From Pectinophora gossypiella (Eukaryota > Arthropoda > Insecta > Lepidoptera > Gelechiidae), in the NCBI RefSeq assembly GCF_024362695.1, contig NC_065404.1, positions 8,658,604 through 8,722,603 on the forward strand: a stretch of 64,000 nt of DNA, in the 5' to 3' direction. Numbering within the stretch: the stretch's first letter is position 1; each line of letters opens with the position of its first letter. Below the pieces are notes generated by a model that saw nothing but the letters and a program-made list of their open reading frames with translations, ran no database searches and was not told the origin of the DNA. The position numbers and the translations under genes are program-made. Positions 44,831 through 56,968 of this stretch are shown here, piece after piece.

Positions 44831-47800
44831 CTAACTTAAAATGTAAAGTTAGTAACTACCCAAACAAAAATAAAAAATCTGTATTATTTATAAATCCTTA
44901 TTATGTATAATACGAAGTTGGACAGAGATCTATATATCAATTTACCTAGTAAACTAACTTATTTTCTAATGGAAGAATATTCTAATACAACTTCGAGTAC
45001 AATACAATAAACTATCGCACTATCAAGAGTGCATTCAACTCTAACGCGGCACTATTATTAAACGGAATTCGATTTAAAGCCGAACCCTCCTCGTCGTTTG
45101 TGAAATTGACATTTATTCTTCGTTTTTCATTGTTGCTGCAGTCGGATTCGATCTATTGTTAATTAGCTTAAACGGCCCATGCGCTATGCCACGCCAAACA
45201 AAACCTGACGGCGATACTAGATAGCTCCCAGCGTAAAGCACGATTAAAACGACCGTATTTTTACTTGTGAACTGAATTTTTTGCAAAGTATTTTTTTACT
45301 TCTGCCAACTTATTGGCGCTGTTCGCTATCGGCGAATCGTGGAACTACAAAATATTGGCCTACTCAGGTACACGTAGCGCCATCTGTCATCGAATAGATT
45401 TACTATATAATGTAGGACAGCTTTAAGAAGTTTTTCGATTGGTACCTGTTAAACTAGATTAGATTAAACATACTATCATTTATATTTATTATTTAGAAGA
45501 GAGAAATGTCACTTTAATCTTTGCAAGATTCTAAACATATTAGTCTTATAAGAAAGTAAGTAATGGAATTCGTTTTAGTGCTTCTAAGAAACTTTTCCTA
45601 CATATTTTACAATAATATTATTTTTAAATGTGTCACTAACGTTTTGTATTATTAAAAGCTTTACTTATATATTAATATGAACTAATATGAATTCCGAAAA
45701 TGTTGGTAAATCTTTTTACGATTATCCTCGATTGTCTCGCGACAGTTTCTTGTTTCGATGTTATCAGTGGTACTGTGTGTGATAGCACCTCTCTGTCGGC
45801 CAATTGTCAGTTGTGGATGCAAGTTTGAAAAGAGATTAATGTAATTAATAGACAACACAAAAATATATACTTTATAGTTGACCCATAAGCGCACTTTACT
45901 TAAGTATATTCATTATGTAAAAAATAATTACGTACTTACAGACTTTATTTGATAACAATATTAATGACAAGAAAACAAAAATATACAAATGATATAATAA
46001 AGCAAATAATTAAGTAGATACTCGTACATTTGATATGTTTATGACTTGACACAATATACAGGAGGTGGGTGACGTATATTCGCATTATAAAGGTGTATCC
46101 ACAGGCACATTATTACATACGAGAGTTATTCGCTCCCCATCCAGCGAGTGCCTCGATTAAAGCCGTAAATACTTTGAGATTAATTATCTCGTAAACAGTC
46201 GCAGTGCGCGTTCGCGACGACTCGAATCGCTCACCTACGCCGTGAACGCGATACAAATTCAACTTTTCCAATTAAATTTCGTGAGGCATTAATAATTATT
46301 TGGGTACATCAATTTGTTTCGTCGCGCCGCCCGCGCTGCCGCCTTCTGAGGGCGGGCGGCACATCGCCAACTCCCTACGACGACGTATCTTAAGATATTT
46401 TTAGTATATGTTTCCGATTTGAGCAGCAAAAAAATTTAAAATAACGTGTTGGTAAAACAATCCGTATTTAACCAGTTGTTTGATACTGCAGCAGAATTTT
46501 ATTGTACCAATATTTGTGCCATAGTTAGCAGTGGAAAGGAACGGCCGATTTACACAGCCGCCCAAACCTCCGATCATACTCATTTATATGTTAGACTAAG
46601 TTTTTATTAATAAATAAATTAAAAATTTATATGTAATTACAAGCATAATTTGTATTTTACCATTTAATAATAAAATACAACAATATGAAATAATAAAAGA
46701 ACTAAAACTTATACTAACAGAAAAGAAGGCAAGTCAATGTGGTAGTTTCATATCTTCAGATTTGTCCCCGAAATTCTGCGCTACTACTTCTCCTACAAGC
46801 TCTAACTTTGGAATTAATTAAATTAAACTTGAAAATGAAATATTAACACTTTAACGTATAAAATTTAATACCGTTAAGTTATAACGTTATTATTCAACTC
46901 CTCGGCAATTTCCAAAACATCTTGAAAATTAAATTCGCTGAGCGATGGCAGCGCCTCTTTGAGCCGAGCTTCCGCTTTTGTGCGCGAGGCGGGCGAGGCG
47001 AGGCGGGCGAGGCGCCGAGCTCGCCACTTCGCACTCTGAAATTAATTTTCTTCGTCTTTATGTAATTTAATTATAAACATTTCAATATGGCGCTCGGGGA
47101 ATTTCCGCCTGGGAGGGAAGTTAAATAGAAACGTTTGATACTTATCTTCTAATACACTTCTGGGATGATTGCGCGATTTAAACGGAATTAATTATTTTAT
47201 TTTATAAAATTTATCCGTGATTCAAACTGGAATCGCAAGCCCGTTTTCAAAATTTATTCACCGTTCTATTTTATTTGGCGCGTAGATTAAGTTATTCATT
47301 TAAAACGTTTAGAAGCTAATGTTCAGTTAGATGTTAATCTATGTAGGTAGAGCATTGTTCAATGCGTTTGTACAGAAGAATCGTTGCCCAATAACATCCC
47401 ATCTACAAAATTAAAAGTATCTATTTGTGCAGAACTCGCAGTTAACAGATGCCACTAGCGTTAGTGCAATTTTGCTCTTAAACCGTTCACGCTCCGACGA
47501 CGAGAGGCGACATCAAACATACGCGCTGCCTGCGAACCTTTTGCCAGCTTATCTCCCATTCACTATCTGAATCTTCCCAAAAATATCTACAATCCATCCA
47601 TTGTACGATGTTTATTAAATTTCATTTTACGTTTATACAACAACACTTTTGTCGGCTACTTTTTGTAGTGATTTGGGACATTTTACGGGTGGATTAGCTT
47701 GTGACGTCTGCTTTTGTGAGCGCCGGCAGCGACGTGTTTTTGTGCTGGCCCAGCATTATGGTCGGTATTGCGCGCATTATGTCATAACAGACGAGCACTC

Positions 47801-49129
47801 GACGCACTCGCTTGTAAGCTTTTTGTCAAGCCATTTTATCCTAAATCGAATTCTACGTTGACAATGTCATGTCGGTAAACGTCCTGCCTTTTTGTGTACT
47901 TTTAATAAGTCGTCGGTTGCACTATACCAAGTATAAATACACTTATGTAGGAGTTTAAGCCGGAACTGCAGATATCAATTCTGCTTTTTATTGAATGAAT
48001 AATAATTGTGCTTTTCTGCAGACCCGTAATTAAATTTTAAGTGTCTCTATAAGTGGCAGACATCAACAATGATTGTCTGAAAGAATAAGTAGTTTGGCCT
48101 CGAAACTATACACCTTAGATTAAAGCATCGAGCCCTGCGCCGGTACTAAAAGCAATAAGACTTACAACTCCGCCCCTACCAAAACAATCCTGTATCTCGG
48201 TGTCTTCACTAATGGCGCAAGTTCGACAGTCGAAGTTAGTTCGAGTGTTCTACGGCTGCAATAAAGATAAATCCAGCAATAATATGTTCGGTTGGCCTTA
48301 CGTGTGGGATTGCTCGGGCACCAAATTGAATTTGCATGGAGTCTTAAGTCGACACCGATTGAGACGCGGTGCGCACTCAGCTGTCTCCTTCGGTGGACAA
48401 TTAGGAGTTCACCAACTGTAGGGACGATTACGCAGTTAAGCCGATGGACCAAGCTCCGAGATATCGGCCTAGATATCGACAGCAATTGCGTGTCGTGTAC
48501 CACTTCCTGTGTGTGTAAAACGAACGACATGGCGTACTAATACTGAGTTTTGTTAGTTAGAAGAAATACTTCCAAAAGTAAAATGTTGTTTTTACCGACA
48601 TTTTTCATATAGTAAGATGAGAGGCACGTTCGTAAAATGTGTGACGTGAGCAGCAATCTTGCTCAGTGGAAGCGCTCTAATCCAGCCGGCGGCGGCGGAG
48701 GGCCAGTCCGTATGAAAGGACGTTCCTTATCCCTTGATCCCGTTGTTTACCAGACATTAAACAGATAACAACTCTGCGCCCTGATACCCGCCAGATTAAA
48801 GCCTGGCTGCAGTAATCCGAACTTCGATTAATTTCATCCAATACTCACGGACTACTTCTCTGCTTACTCGTGATCACGGTAGATTACTTGATCGATATAA
48901 GTTTAGATAAATACAAATGTGTTTGGTATGCCATGTTGTTCAGGTCTCTTAAACATTCTTTACTCATAACAGTAAACATGATTGTAACTGTAAGCCACCC
49001 TTTTACAAAATTACACTCTTGTTTTTAACCAACGAAAAAAAAAAATCCCTTAGTTATTGTTATTACCTACTGTTGGAATTGCCCAATATTCTTATAAGAA
49101 TATATGATAGTCTATATCGGCTTTTAAAC
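44831..49129. other. No gene seen; GC-island-rich non-coding DNA
   Basis: Few repeats. GC/CpG-rich patches at 46200-46235, 46320-46365, 46960-47030 (with 'gcgaggcgggcgaggc' direct repeats), 47690-47745 and 48680-48705. 48162-48540 holds ORFs on both strands of similar length with no domain; the sequence looks like an LTR or a repeat internal part but was not matched. No splice-supported exon was found. Confidence 0.4.
46960..47030. repeat. Short GC-rich direct repeats
   Basis: The block gaggcgggcgaggc occurs twice head to tail around 46985-47015, inside a CpG-rich patch. Confidence 0.6.
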
Positions 49130-49312
49130 ATAGCATAAGCTCATAATTATATCACAATTGTAGTAGTCAGAGGTACATCCATCAACGTATACTAACCAAG
49201 CCACGCCTCACTGAGCTTTCTGTTACACCAATATGATAGGTTATGAGTCGTATTACCAAATATCAATCAGCCTGACTCATCCCGCTGTGTAAAGACCTCC
49301 TCCATTTTACAC
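49130..49312. repeat. SINE-like repeat, 'gtagtcagaggtacatc' family, copy
   Basis: 'ataagctcataattatatcacaattgtagtagtcagaggtacatcc' ... 'gagctttctgttacaccaatatgataggttatgag'. Diverged from the copy at 38235. Confidence 0.7.
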
Positions 49313-49339
49313 TCCACAATATTCCGGCCGTTGCAACGA

Positions 49340-49645
49340 TGTTATCTGACAACCGGACCGCTGGTCTACTCACTGACCTTTTTCCTTTGCCGTATCCACC
49401 ATTCTGTAACAGCCATTGTCCACCGATCATCTTCGCGTCTAGCTAAGTATCCGGTCCATTTCCACTTAAGACTCGTGGTTCGCCTACGCACGTCAAAGAC
49501 GTATATGAACATTGGGTACGCTATCCACGAGAGAGATGAACGCTGCATGGGTCTATGTACAACTTTAACTTTGTGCATGTGCTCTTTGCTAAGCGTCCAT
49601 GTTACAGTACCATACGTGATAATGAGCAGGACACGTTGGTTGATA
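49340..49645 (-). pseudogene. RTE-like LINE C-terminal fragment, reverse strand
   Basis: The minus strand reads HKVKVVHRPMQRSSL, then, after degraded sequence, SLKWKWTGYLARREDDRWTMAVTEWW. This parallels the RAILGISLLDRIRNED...AKLKWQWAGHIARR segment at 6528-6780. Internal deletions and substitutions make it non-functional. Confidence 0.7.
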
Positions 49646-50150
49646 ATTACTTATTTTCTCAATGCTCGGGTATATAATTATTCAAAAAGAAATTGTTGCT
49701 TGATGTATGAGATAATTGTATAGAATTATATTGCTACATATATTGCTTCTCTGTATTTTGATCAGAATAGTAATGGGTGTAAGATGTGTTGTGCCTGGGT
49801 ATAATAACAAGGGCCATCATTTATACCCAAAAACGAAGGTAAAAGAGGCATGTCTGTTATCTTTAAAGTGAGAAGTTTAAACGAATTAGTTTATTTTTAT
49901 TTTTTTAAAGAACGTCTAGGGCCCTGTGCCGAGGTTTTTCTTGCAGCTTCTTTTCCCCGGCTATACAGGTTGTGAGAAGCTGCAGTAGTTTTAGGCGGAT
50001 GAGACGTTCGTTATGTAAAATTGACGATTCAAAGTGTAACTATGTTACCTATTGAATAAAGATATTTTTGAATTTGAATTTGAATTCGAAGGCAACTCTG
50101 TACAGCGTCATCTATATTTTTATGGGGTACGTGGCCTGGGAAGTCCCTGA
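49646..50150 (+). mobile_element. THAP-bearing MITE, copy 2, broken by a LINE tail
   Basis: Shares with 23135-23559 'atattgcttctctgtattttgatca', 'cctgggtataataacaagggccatcatttataccc' and the inverted end 'ctgtacagcgtcatctatatttttatgg...gggaagtccctga'. The THAP start reads MGVRCVVPGYNNKGHHLYP, with the second cysteine of copy 1 changed to Tyr. The left end is missing and a LINE 3' end is inserted at about 49905-50090. Confidence 0.72.
49905..50092 (+). repeat. CR1/Zenon-like LINE 3' end
   Basis: 'gggccctgtgccgaggtttttcttgcagcttctttt...gaagctgcagtagttttaggcgg...aataaagatatttttgaatttgaatttgaatt'. The (TTGAATT)n tail is typical. It is inserted in the THAP MITE, so it is younger than it. Confidence 0.82.
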
Positions 50151-52779
50151 TTATGTACACAAATCTTAGCAAAATAAAAGAGAACCACGATACGTCGATT
50201 GTAAGCACATTGATATACATTTATTTTACTCTAATTAAAATCGGATTTCATCAAGTTAGATATCAATCAACTAACACAATAGAGTTTAAGATTTGCATGA
50301 TAGGTAATTAATTATGCCAGTCTTCCCGTGACACGTCGAAATGAAGACATCAATATTCAGGTGGTATTCCACCGTCCGGCCTACTGATTAGACTACCGGC
50401 TCGACCAACAAGACTGATTCCAATATTTGTGTTGGTGTCTTAAATCACATTTACCTGAGCCTGTAACAAGCAGGTATATTTGTCCACCGATAAAATTTAG
50501 TTTGTCCTGATTGAATTCAAGTCGTGTGCCACCGGCTCGAACAACGGTTAACCACACACGATAGTTGTGCCCTGGAAACACAAATGTAACCCGCGCACGT
50601 CCAACTTTCGGGTTAAACACTTACTTTTTCACTTATTAAAGAATTTATATGTCTGGCTGCTGACAAATTAAGACGGGTCCACCGTGAGCAACAAGTAACC
50701 ATTTAAAAGCCGTACAAGTGGGAGACCAACCATCGCACCATAGGGTTCTGTACCACCATACTAATTATATTTATCGCATATTTTCCCGAGCCTTATTTAC
50801 GTATATATTAGTACCTACGAACTACTACGGAAACTAAAAAGACTCAACGGTAAACAAATACATCTTTATTTAATTACAGTTAAAATATCTTACGACTTCA
50901 AAAGTCGTCTGACTTAACAACATTATTAATAATATAACTTCTCAACCACAGGCATTCGAATGACAAACTGTAAGGCGAAGTCTCAATCTGCAAACACAAA
51001 TATAAAGCTAATTAAAAAGTTTCAAACTAAATTATGAGAGGGGTTACGCGATGGTCTCCGTACCAAGATTGCCGCAAAGATTTAATCAAAGGGGTGTCGT
51101 TGGCAGGAATGCGGCGCGACGGAGCTTCGCGCGCGGCCGCGGCGTGTCGCGCGGTGTCGCGGCGGCGCGCGGCGTGTCGTGGTACCGAGCGGTTGTTTGC
51201 TCGCACGCCGCGATGCCAGCACCAACAAACATCGCTCTCACACTCAGAGAATTCCAAATTTAGATTACATATTCATAACAGGCACCGAGGATCTGCTCAT
51301 TTCGTATAAATCCCGTCAACGGCGCTACCGTTACCGAGTTCCAGCGCGTGATACAGTTATGGGAATTTAATTTGCAAGCCACTTTTTTGGACGATTTCCC
51401 ACATTTTACTTGCGAATTTTTAACACGATTGTGCGATGTGCTTAAAGAGGGGCAAATAAAACAATAAAAGTGCGTTCCCCGGAGACGATCAATTCAAGTC
51501 AAAGCTTCGATGCGACAAAGGCGAGTCAGCTCATAAAATTTATAGGCGATCGAATGAGATAATATGGTCGACGTTAAGAGCAGCTTAGACAGTTTGGAAA
51601 TTTAAATGTGAAGTAAGTTTTGCGAGATTGGTGGGCATAAATCAGGTGGCGCGAGCGCGGGCGATAAATCCGCGACTCCCCCGGGCGCGGCGCGGACGCG
51701 GCTGCGTCTGCCCGCGCACCAGCAGCCGCAGCAGCCTCACCTAGTCATTTGACAAACAACAGCAGCACCAAGTAATCTAAAGATTCTATGTATTGTGCTC
51801 TAATTAAATCCTCTGTCTATTAAGAACAATAAATAAATAAAGTATGAAAGCAGTTTAATTGAGATGCCAGCCTTTATAGTTACGAGCTCAACTATGTGAC
51901 GACAAAATTTTGTAAGTTGTCAAAACATTAAAAGCAACCGGAAGTTAATTACCATATTTTAAGTTAGCACTTATCCCATCCGTCAAGCCGTAGCGTTCAA
52001 AGTATTTCCGCGATCTCCCTAATTCTTTTTCACGCTACATTTCAACAATCTTATTTTTGTAATTACAAAAATGTCTAGCAGCCGACGTTATCCTTAATTG
52101 CTGGACATAAAAATTCCATTTAAATTTCCCTTTTAACGATCAGGGAGAAGTGTCTAATTGTATAATACACTCGTTTGCGTATTTTTATTGTCGCTACAAT
52201 AATTAGAACATAACGTGACTTCGCTCTTTTTAGTAGTACTGTAATTAAACTTTTCTGAGGAATTGTAAAAGAATATTGTGCGATGCGAGTACCTTCAGTG
52301 GAGCGGCAGCGGATCTAGCGTGGTGTCGCGGGCAGCATGGGCGGGGTTGGGCGGTTATTTAAGAAATGGAAAGAAAAGCAATTTACTGCTTATCAACGGG
52401 AGGACCGACCCACGGGTCACTCCGAATAAAAAAGTAATGTCGACTGAACTCGAACAACCTTTGCGAAATCCTACTGACTTTTAATAGTAAACAATTTTTT
52501 ACTTTATTACCTAGCTATTTCACTTACAAGTTGAAGGGAACGGGTTTAGAGCGAAGACCTCATCTGTGTCTGAAGCAATACAAAAATGGATGAATCCCGA
52601 AGTTTGTCTATTATAAGTTGCGATAAGTTTAGTGGAGCAGGTTAGTCGACAAATTCCGCCTGTAAGTTCCGGCACCTGCCAGCGAGCTCCGCTAACTTTT
52701 CGCGACAGTTTCGCATGACACCTCTCTAAGCGCAAATTACTTAATACTATTACTTACTCCACGTAATGCATTTTTGTTT
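50151..52779. other. No gene recognised; GC islands and an unassigned ORF
   Basis: 50393-50620 (-) is a 75-codon frame with balanced composition (VTFVFPGHNYRVWLTVVRAGG...) that I cannot place; it may be a repeat remnant. 51100-51220 and 51640-51720 are strongly CpG-rich. ORFs over them (51027-51370, both strands) are arginine/alanine-rich by-products of GC bias. Confidence 0.4.
51100..51220. other. CpG-rich island
   Basis: A ~120-bp block with dense CGCG and 'gcgcgcggc/gtgtcgcg' units inside AT-rich DNA. ORFs on both strands and several frames cross it, a sign of composition, not coding. Confidence 0.5.
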
Positions 52780-53100
52780 CACGTGACTTATTGTAGATTT
52801 GCCGCTGATAGCATAAAGTAAGTATTTGACTGGACAGATGGGGAGCTCTGAGGGCTCTCACCCAGTATAAAATAAGACGGGTTCACCGTGTAAAATCAAG
52901 CCTGATGGTACGCAGTCGGGAGTCTACTTCAGCTCAGGGAGAGGATAACTTATATATTTAAAATAATAAATCGACGATAATGAGCTGATAGTAATAAGCG
53001 CTGAATGAGGGAATACTTTGTACACGCCGGCGGCACCCGGTGGGTCGCTATCGGAGTCCTGAAATGTTTGGTAGCGAGCTGATTGGCCGCCTCTATCTAT
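52780..53100 (+). repeat. Dispersed repeat 'CTTATTGTAGATTTGCCGC' family, copy 4
   Basis: Head 'cacgtgacttattgtagatttgccgc', then 'ggacagatggggagctctgagggctctcac', later 'aataagcgctgaatgaggga', 'cacgccggcgg' and 'ggtagcgagctgattggccgcctctat'. Forward orientation with internal loss and insertion. Confidence 0.78.
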
Positions 53101-53144
53101 GTAATACATTGTTATGTATAATATTACTAAAAAACATTCTTCTT

Positions 53145-53345
53145 ATCGAGCCTAAAGTGTTCCACTGCTGTGCAAAATCCTCTCTCCATTTCTTCCAGGA
53201 CTCTCTCCAGTGTTTCCTCCGGCCAGCCTTTCAGGAAAGCATCCAAGTCGGTATGCCACGCCTGCGTCTGTCTCTATTCGGAGACCATTCTGTGGTGATC
53301 TTAGCCCACAGATCGTTAGGCATTCGACAGACGTAACCCTCCAAG
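53145..53345 (-). pseudogene. Non-LTR retrotransposon C-terminal fragment, reverse strand
   Basis: With frame changes the minus strand reads GYVCRMPNDLWAKITTEW, then SWKKWREDFAQQW. This is the end of a LINE reverse-transcriptase ORF. It is short, truncated and frame-broken. Confidence 0.6.
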
Positions 53346-53820
53346 AAAACATTAAATATCAAAAATACCTGTTATGGTAAATATATTTTTCTATAGGTAG
53401 TAGGTTGTTATCAGAATAAAACTTACAACCTGCTTGCTAAATTAGTTAAGTATAGTCCGAAGCGAGAAAAACGCATTCTCATCAAGGAAGTTTTCTTCAT
53501 TCGTTCATTTCTCTGCTGATTTATTCAACTACGTTAAAATATTTGAACATCAGAAATCGTCTACAAAACAAGTGTCAAATATATGCATTGATAAGCGAGG
53601 GTGAATGCGTTGGGTGGATGTAGGGTCGCGACCCCCGAGCCAAATATTTAGGTGTCAATGCCGACGGTCAAATAGGATCAACATTGGAATGGCATTCATT
53701 CATTACAGTACAATAGAGAATTTTTATTAAAAATATTAAAAAAGAAAGGGTTTCTGCAATTTTTTTTACATTTCTGCGATGTCCTCGAAGTGTCTGATCT
53801 CTTCAATGAGCAGCCATAGC
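53346..53820. other. No gene seen
   Basis: AT-rich non-coding. A let-7-like 14-mer at about 53395 was examined and rejected. Confidence 0.4.
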
Positions 53821-53968
53821 ATATTCAAATTCAAAAATATCTTCATTCAGTAAGTAACATAGTTACACCAATATCGTATTTTTTTTACGTAACTTTCGCA
53901 GCAGCTTTTCACAATCACAACCTGAATAGCCGAAGAAAAGAAGTTACAAGAAAAACCTCGGCACAAGA
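53821..53968 (-). repeat. CR1/Zenon-like LINE 3' end, reversed
   Basis: 'attcaaattcaaaaatatcttcattcag-taagtaacatagttacac' ... 'gaaaaacctcggcaca' is the inverse of the tail at 49905-50092, with an internal change. Confidence 0.78.
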
Positions 53969-53984
53969 TAAACTAATGTATGTC

Positions 53985-54236
53985 GGATTTGTTTTCGAAT
54001 TCATGTTTAGATTATAAATGATTATCACGTTCTCAGCGGTGAAGGAAAATATCGTGAAGAAATCCACATTCCCGAGAAATGCATTTTCGGAGGTATGTGA
54101 CCTAACCTGTATTGGGCTGGTTTTCCCTTCGCAAGTTGGAAGGTCGCTTCTGTAAAAAAACGGGTCTGTCAAATTTTCAGGTTAGGTAAGCGGACCCTGT
54201 GGAAAACGGGACTATGCTAGGGGGATCATGAAAATC
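53985..54236 (+). repeat. SINE body fragment, second family
   Basis: 'agcggtgaaggaaaatatcgtga', 'acattcccgagaaatgcattttcggaggtatgtgacctaacctgtattgggctggttttccctt' and 'aggttaggtaagcggaccctgtg'. Body of the SINE whose long copy is at 24186-24612, opposite orientation. The tRNA-like head is absent. Confidence 0.78.
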
Positions 54237-54634
54237 CGAGGACTTCTTTTGTGGCGCGGATTTTAAACTTTATCTAGTCTTAATTTTATAATAAGGCGAA
54301 ATAGGTATTACTTATTAATGCAGAGTCGAATCCTGTAAGTCATTATAAAATAAAATAAAAACCAAAACTTCCCTAATGATCGATGGTTTTCAAATCAGTT
54401 TAATGTTTATTAACTGTATAAATTATACAAAAGCTGAAATTGCGCTCGATCACTTATAGCCAATATAAATTCCGGCGATGTTCCTTGAAACGCTGTGTCA
54501 ACCTATCAATCAGTGTAAAAATTCCCGGTTGATCCCCTTAATTTAATCAAAAGATCGCTTCGGCTGGTCATGGCAAGAAAAAACGAATGACGTAACGACG
54601 ACACGGCGATATAAAATTTTCATCGGACGGCGGA

Positions 54635-54662
54635 GGGGGGCGGGCGGGGCGGGGCGGGGCGC
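54635..54662 (+). other. G-quadruplex-type G tract
   Basis: Five G-runs of 3-6 (GGGGGG, GGG, GGGG, GGGG, GGGG), each separated by a single C: a textbook four-tract quadruplex pattern with 1-nt loops. A TATAAAA lies just upstream at 54610-54616, but no transcript is evident. Confidence 0.75.
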
Positions 54663-55699
54663 CGATGTAATATCCAAGTCGAGCGGAGTAACCAATAAAT
54701 TACAATTTGACATAAACAAAACCCCACTCTACTACACGTAGCTTCGAATTATTTATTACAAACGCTCGATACCTACCTTCTATTGGAATAATACCTGCTC
54801 AAATAGCCTCATTGGGATTCCAATGTTAACTTTAAGTAATATAGTTTCAATATGCATTTATTTTCAATAGACAGAATTAGTCAATTATTATGGTCTTATT
54901 TTTATTGATATAGATTACCTAGTAACTAGATTAATTAATTAATGTGCGTTTAGACTTTAAGTACCTGTTTTTATAAGCCGATGGTTAATTTAGGAATAAT
55001 AACTGTTATGAAAGTAATCAAAGTTATCAACGGAAATTACAGATAAGGACGTCACCTTAAGGAATCGAGTGGTATATTATGGATGACACGAGATGACACA
55101 GGAGCTGGTGTAGCCGAGATCCGCGCCCCCCTCCCCCACCCTCGCCCGCAGATGTAATAAAATTTGCATACTTTTAATCAAGGGCCGTGTCGCGGAGAAG
55201 TTTCCCAATAACGGAGCCCCGTGATCGATCTGCCAGCTTGTCCTCCCATTATAATGCTGTTTGTTGGCCCGGCACACAAATACCACTCTTAATAAAATTA
55301 CAACCTTAAAGAAAAATTTGGTAATTAAGTATTTTACTCTGATAGTATCAGAATTTGCGTGGGACTTTTTAAATTGGGGTGGGGACACATGGGGTGTCAG
55401 GCACCCGAGGCAAAAGTTTAACTAGTGAATTTACACAAAGAAAAATGTACGGTACATCGGCATGTAATATTGTAAGGACTCCTGTAGAGCAGCTTGCAAT
55501 AAATTAGCCAGCTTCTAATATAAAACGACAAAACCCCGACGGAGCATCACGTCCGCCCCGCCCGCCTGTCCATCTCCGCCCCGCATTAATCGTGTTTAGT
55601 TAGCGGATATTGGCGGCGGAAATTCAAATGCAATCAAATGAAAATAGAATTGGAAAAAAGCAAAGAAAACAAACCGACAGGCGTCAGTCTAGCGGGGCC

Positions 55700-55736
55700 G
55701 GCTCCCGCGCCGCGCCGCGCCACGCCACGCCACCCG
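55700..55736. repeat. CGCCR pentamer repeat
   Basis: 'gcgccgcgccgcgccacgccacgccac': tandem 5-bp units, short array inside a CpG-rich patch. Confidence 0.7.
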
Positions 55737-56817
55737 GGCACCCGGAGCTGACCGTACTTACACCATTTTAAATTGTACATATCTGAAATTCCGATCTGTC
55801 GCGCACCCACCCCGCGCTATGAAATGAAACAAAATAAAACTAGAACGACACGGTGCGCCCGGAAAAAATCAAAATCGAAATTAAAAATAAAAGGCTTTTC
55901 CGAGCGAGGGAGGCGGTTGCAATGTTTGCGGCCGTCATTCGATGCAGTCCGCAATAAAAACATGCGCCTCACGTCTACATATAAATATGTGTAGCGGGAT
56001 TGATTGGAATTGAATATGTGTGGGTGGGGTGGTGCAGGAATCGAAGGTGAGCGCTAAGACTGTAATCGGTTTTGCCCGGGGCTAGCGCTCGAGCGGCCGC
56101 GCACCGCTCACAATTAAACTTTGTTTGTACATGTGTCGCTGGAGATTAGCCACAATGCTCTTTTTAAGTGCACCAGCTGCAGTCCCGCATGCAATTTAAG
56201 AATCTAGCACAAGTTTGGCAATTATCTAACCTGTGCTTGGTAAGCCGTTAGTGCGAGCGCGGTTGTTAGGAACAATTGTTTCTTTTATTTCAGTAGGTAC
56301 CCACTTTCTAATGTTGAAGATCTAATTTTATTGACACTGAATTAATACGATTTAATACTACTTATCATTAGTATTAAAGGCGATAATTTGGTTTCCATCA
56401 GACACTACCAACACTTTACAGTTCACCATCACATGTACATGTACAGTCGCAACATCACAGGACAACTACCAAAAGACCTTCAGGGTAGTTTTATTCCTTC
56501 GTTCTCATAATATTATATTCTCAAAATATTACCTCCTGATCACTAAGTGGGTTCTGTCTATGAAAAAGAATAACGACGAAACGCATGAATAAAGTACCTG
56601 TCATCAGAATTTGTCAATGTCTGTCAAATTCCAAGTGAGCGAGCGCCGATCATAGCCAGCAGTCGCAAGATGTAAATGCGGTCGGCGGGGGCACCGGGCA
56701 CGTAAATCATGAGGGGCGCTGATTGCCCCCATTATGGCATTAGCTTTCATGACTAATTTTATATTGCCCCCGTCTGCCAGGTCAACTACTGCGATCATTT
56801 GTCATGTCGTTCCTAGG

Positions 56818-56968
56818 TACGGTCACAAGCATTAATATGTATACACATTGGTACCATGTTACATTCACTTTTTTGACAAATTGAACTGTAAGTTTCACTA
56901 AATGTCAAATATATTAGTGCGACAGAGTCCTAAAGTGGGTACATTATATTGCTCATTACTGTACAGAC
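56818..56968. mobile_element. Short inverted-repeat element (MITE), copy 2
   Basis: 'gtacggtcacaagcattaatatgtatacacattggtaccatg' at one end and inverted 'gtgggtacattatattgctcattactgtac' at the other. Same family as 8818-9012, colinear throughout. Confidence 0.75.

Larger units (their letters stand above)
54237..56817. other. No gene seen; GC islands in AT-rich DNA
   Basis: GC-rich patches at 54620-54665, 55115-55150, 55540-55585, 55690-55755 and 56075-56110. 55700-55735 is a run of CGCCG/CGCCA pentamers. Reading frames crossing the islands have no domain. No supported exon. Confidence 0.4.

Noticed and set aside
51027..51370. Several overlapping Arg/Ala-rich ORFs on both strands
   Set aside because: They all cross one CpG-dense block; composition explains them and no domain or splice context supports a gene. 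The same holds for ORFs at 36059, 57426, 57988 and 58038.
53391..53440. let-7-like 14-mer (AGGTAGTAGGTTGT) facing ACAACCTGCTTGC, a possible miRNA hairpin
   Set aside because: The stem is only about 10 bp before a short loop, too small for a pre-miRNA, and the let-7 seed is altered at position 2. TAGGTAGTAGG-like runs are common in this AT-rich DNA.
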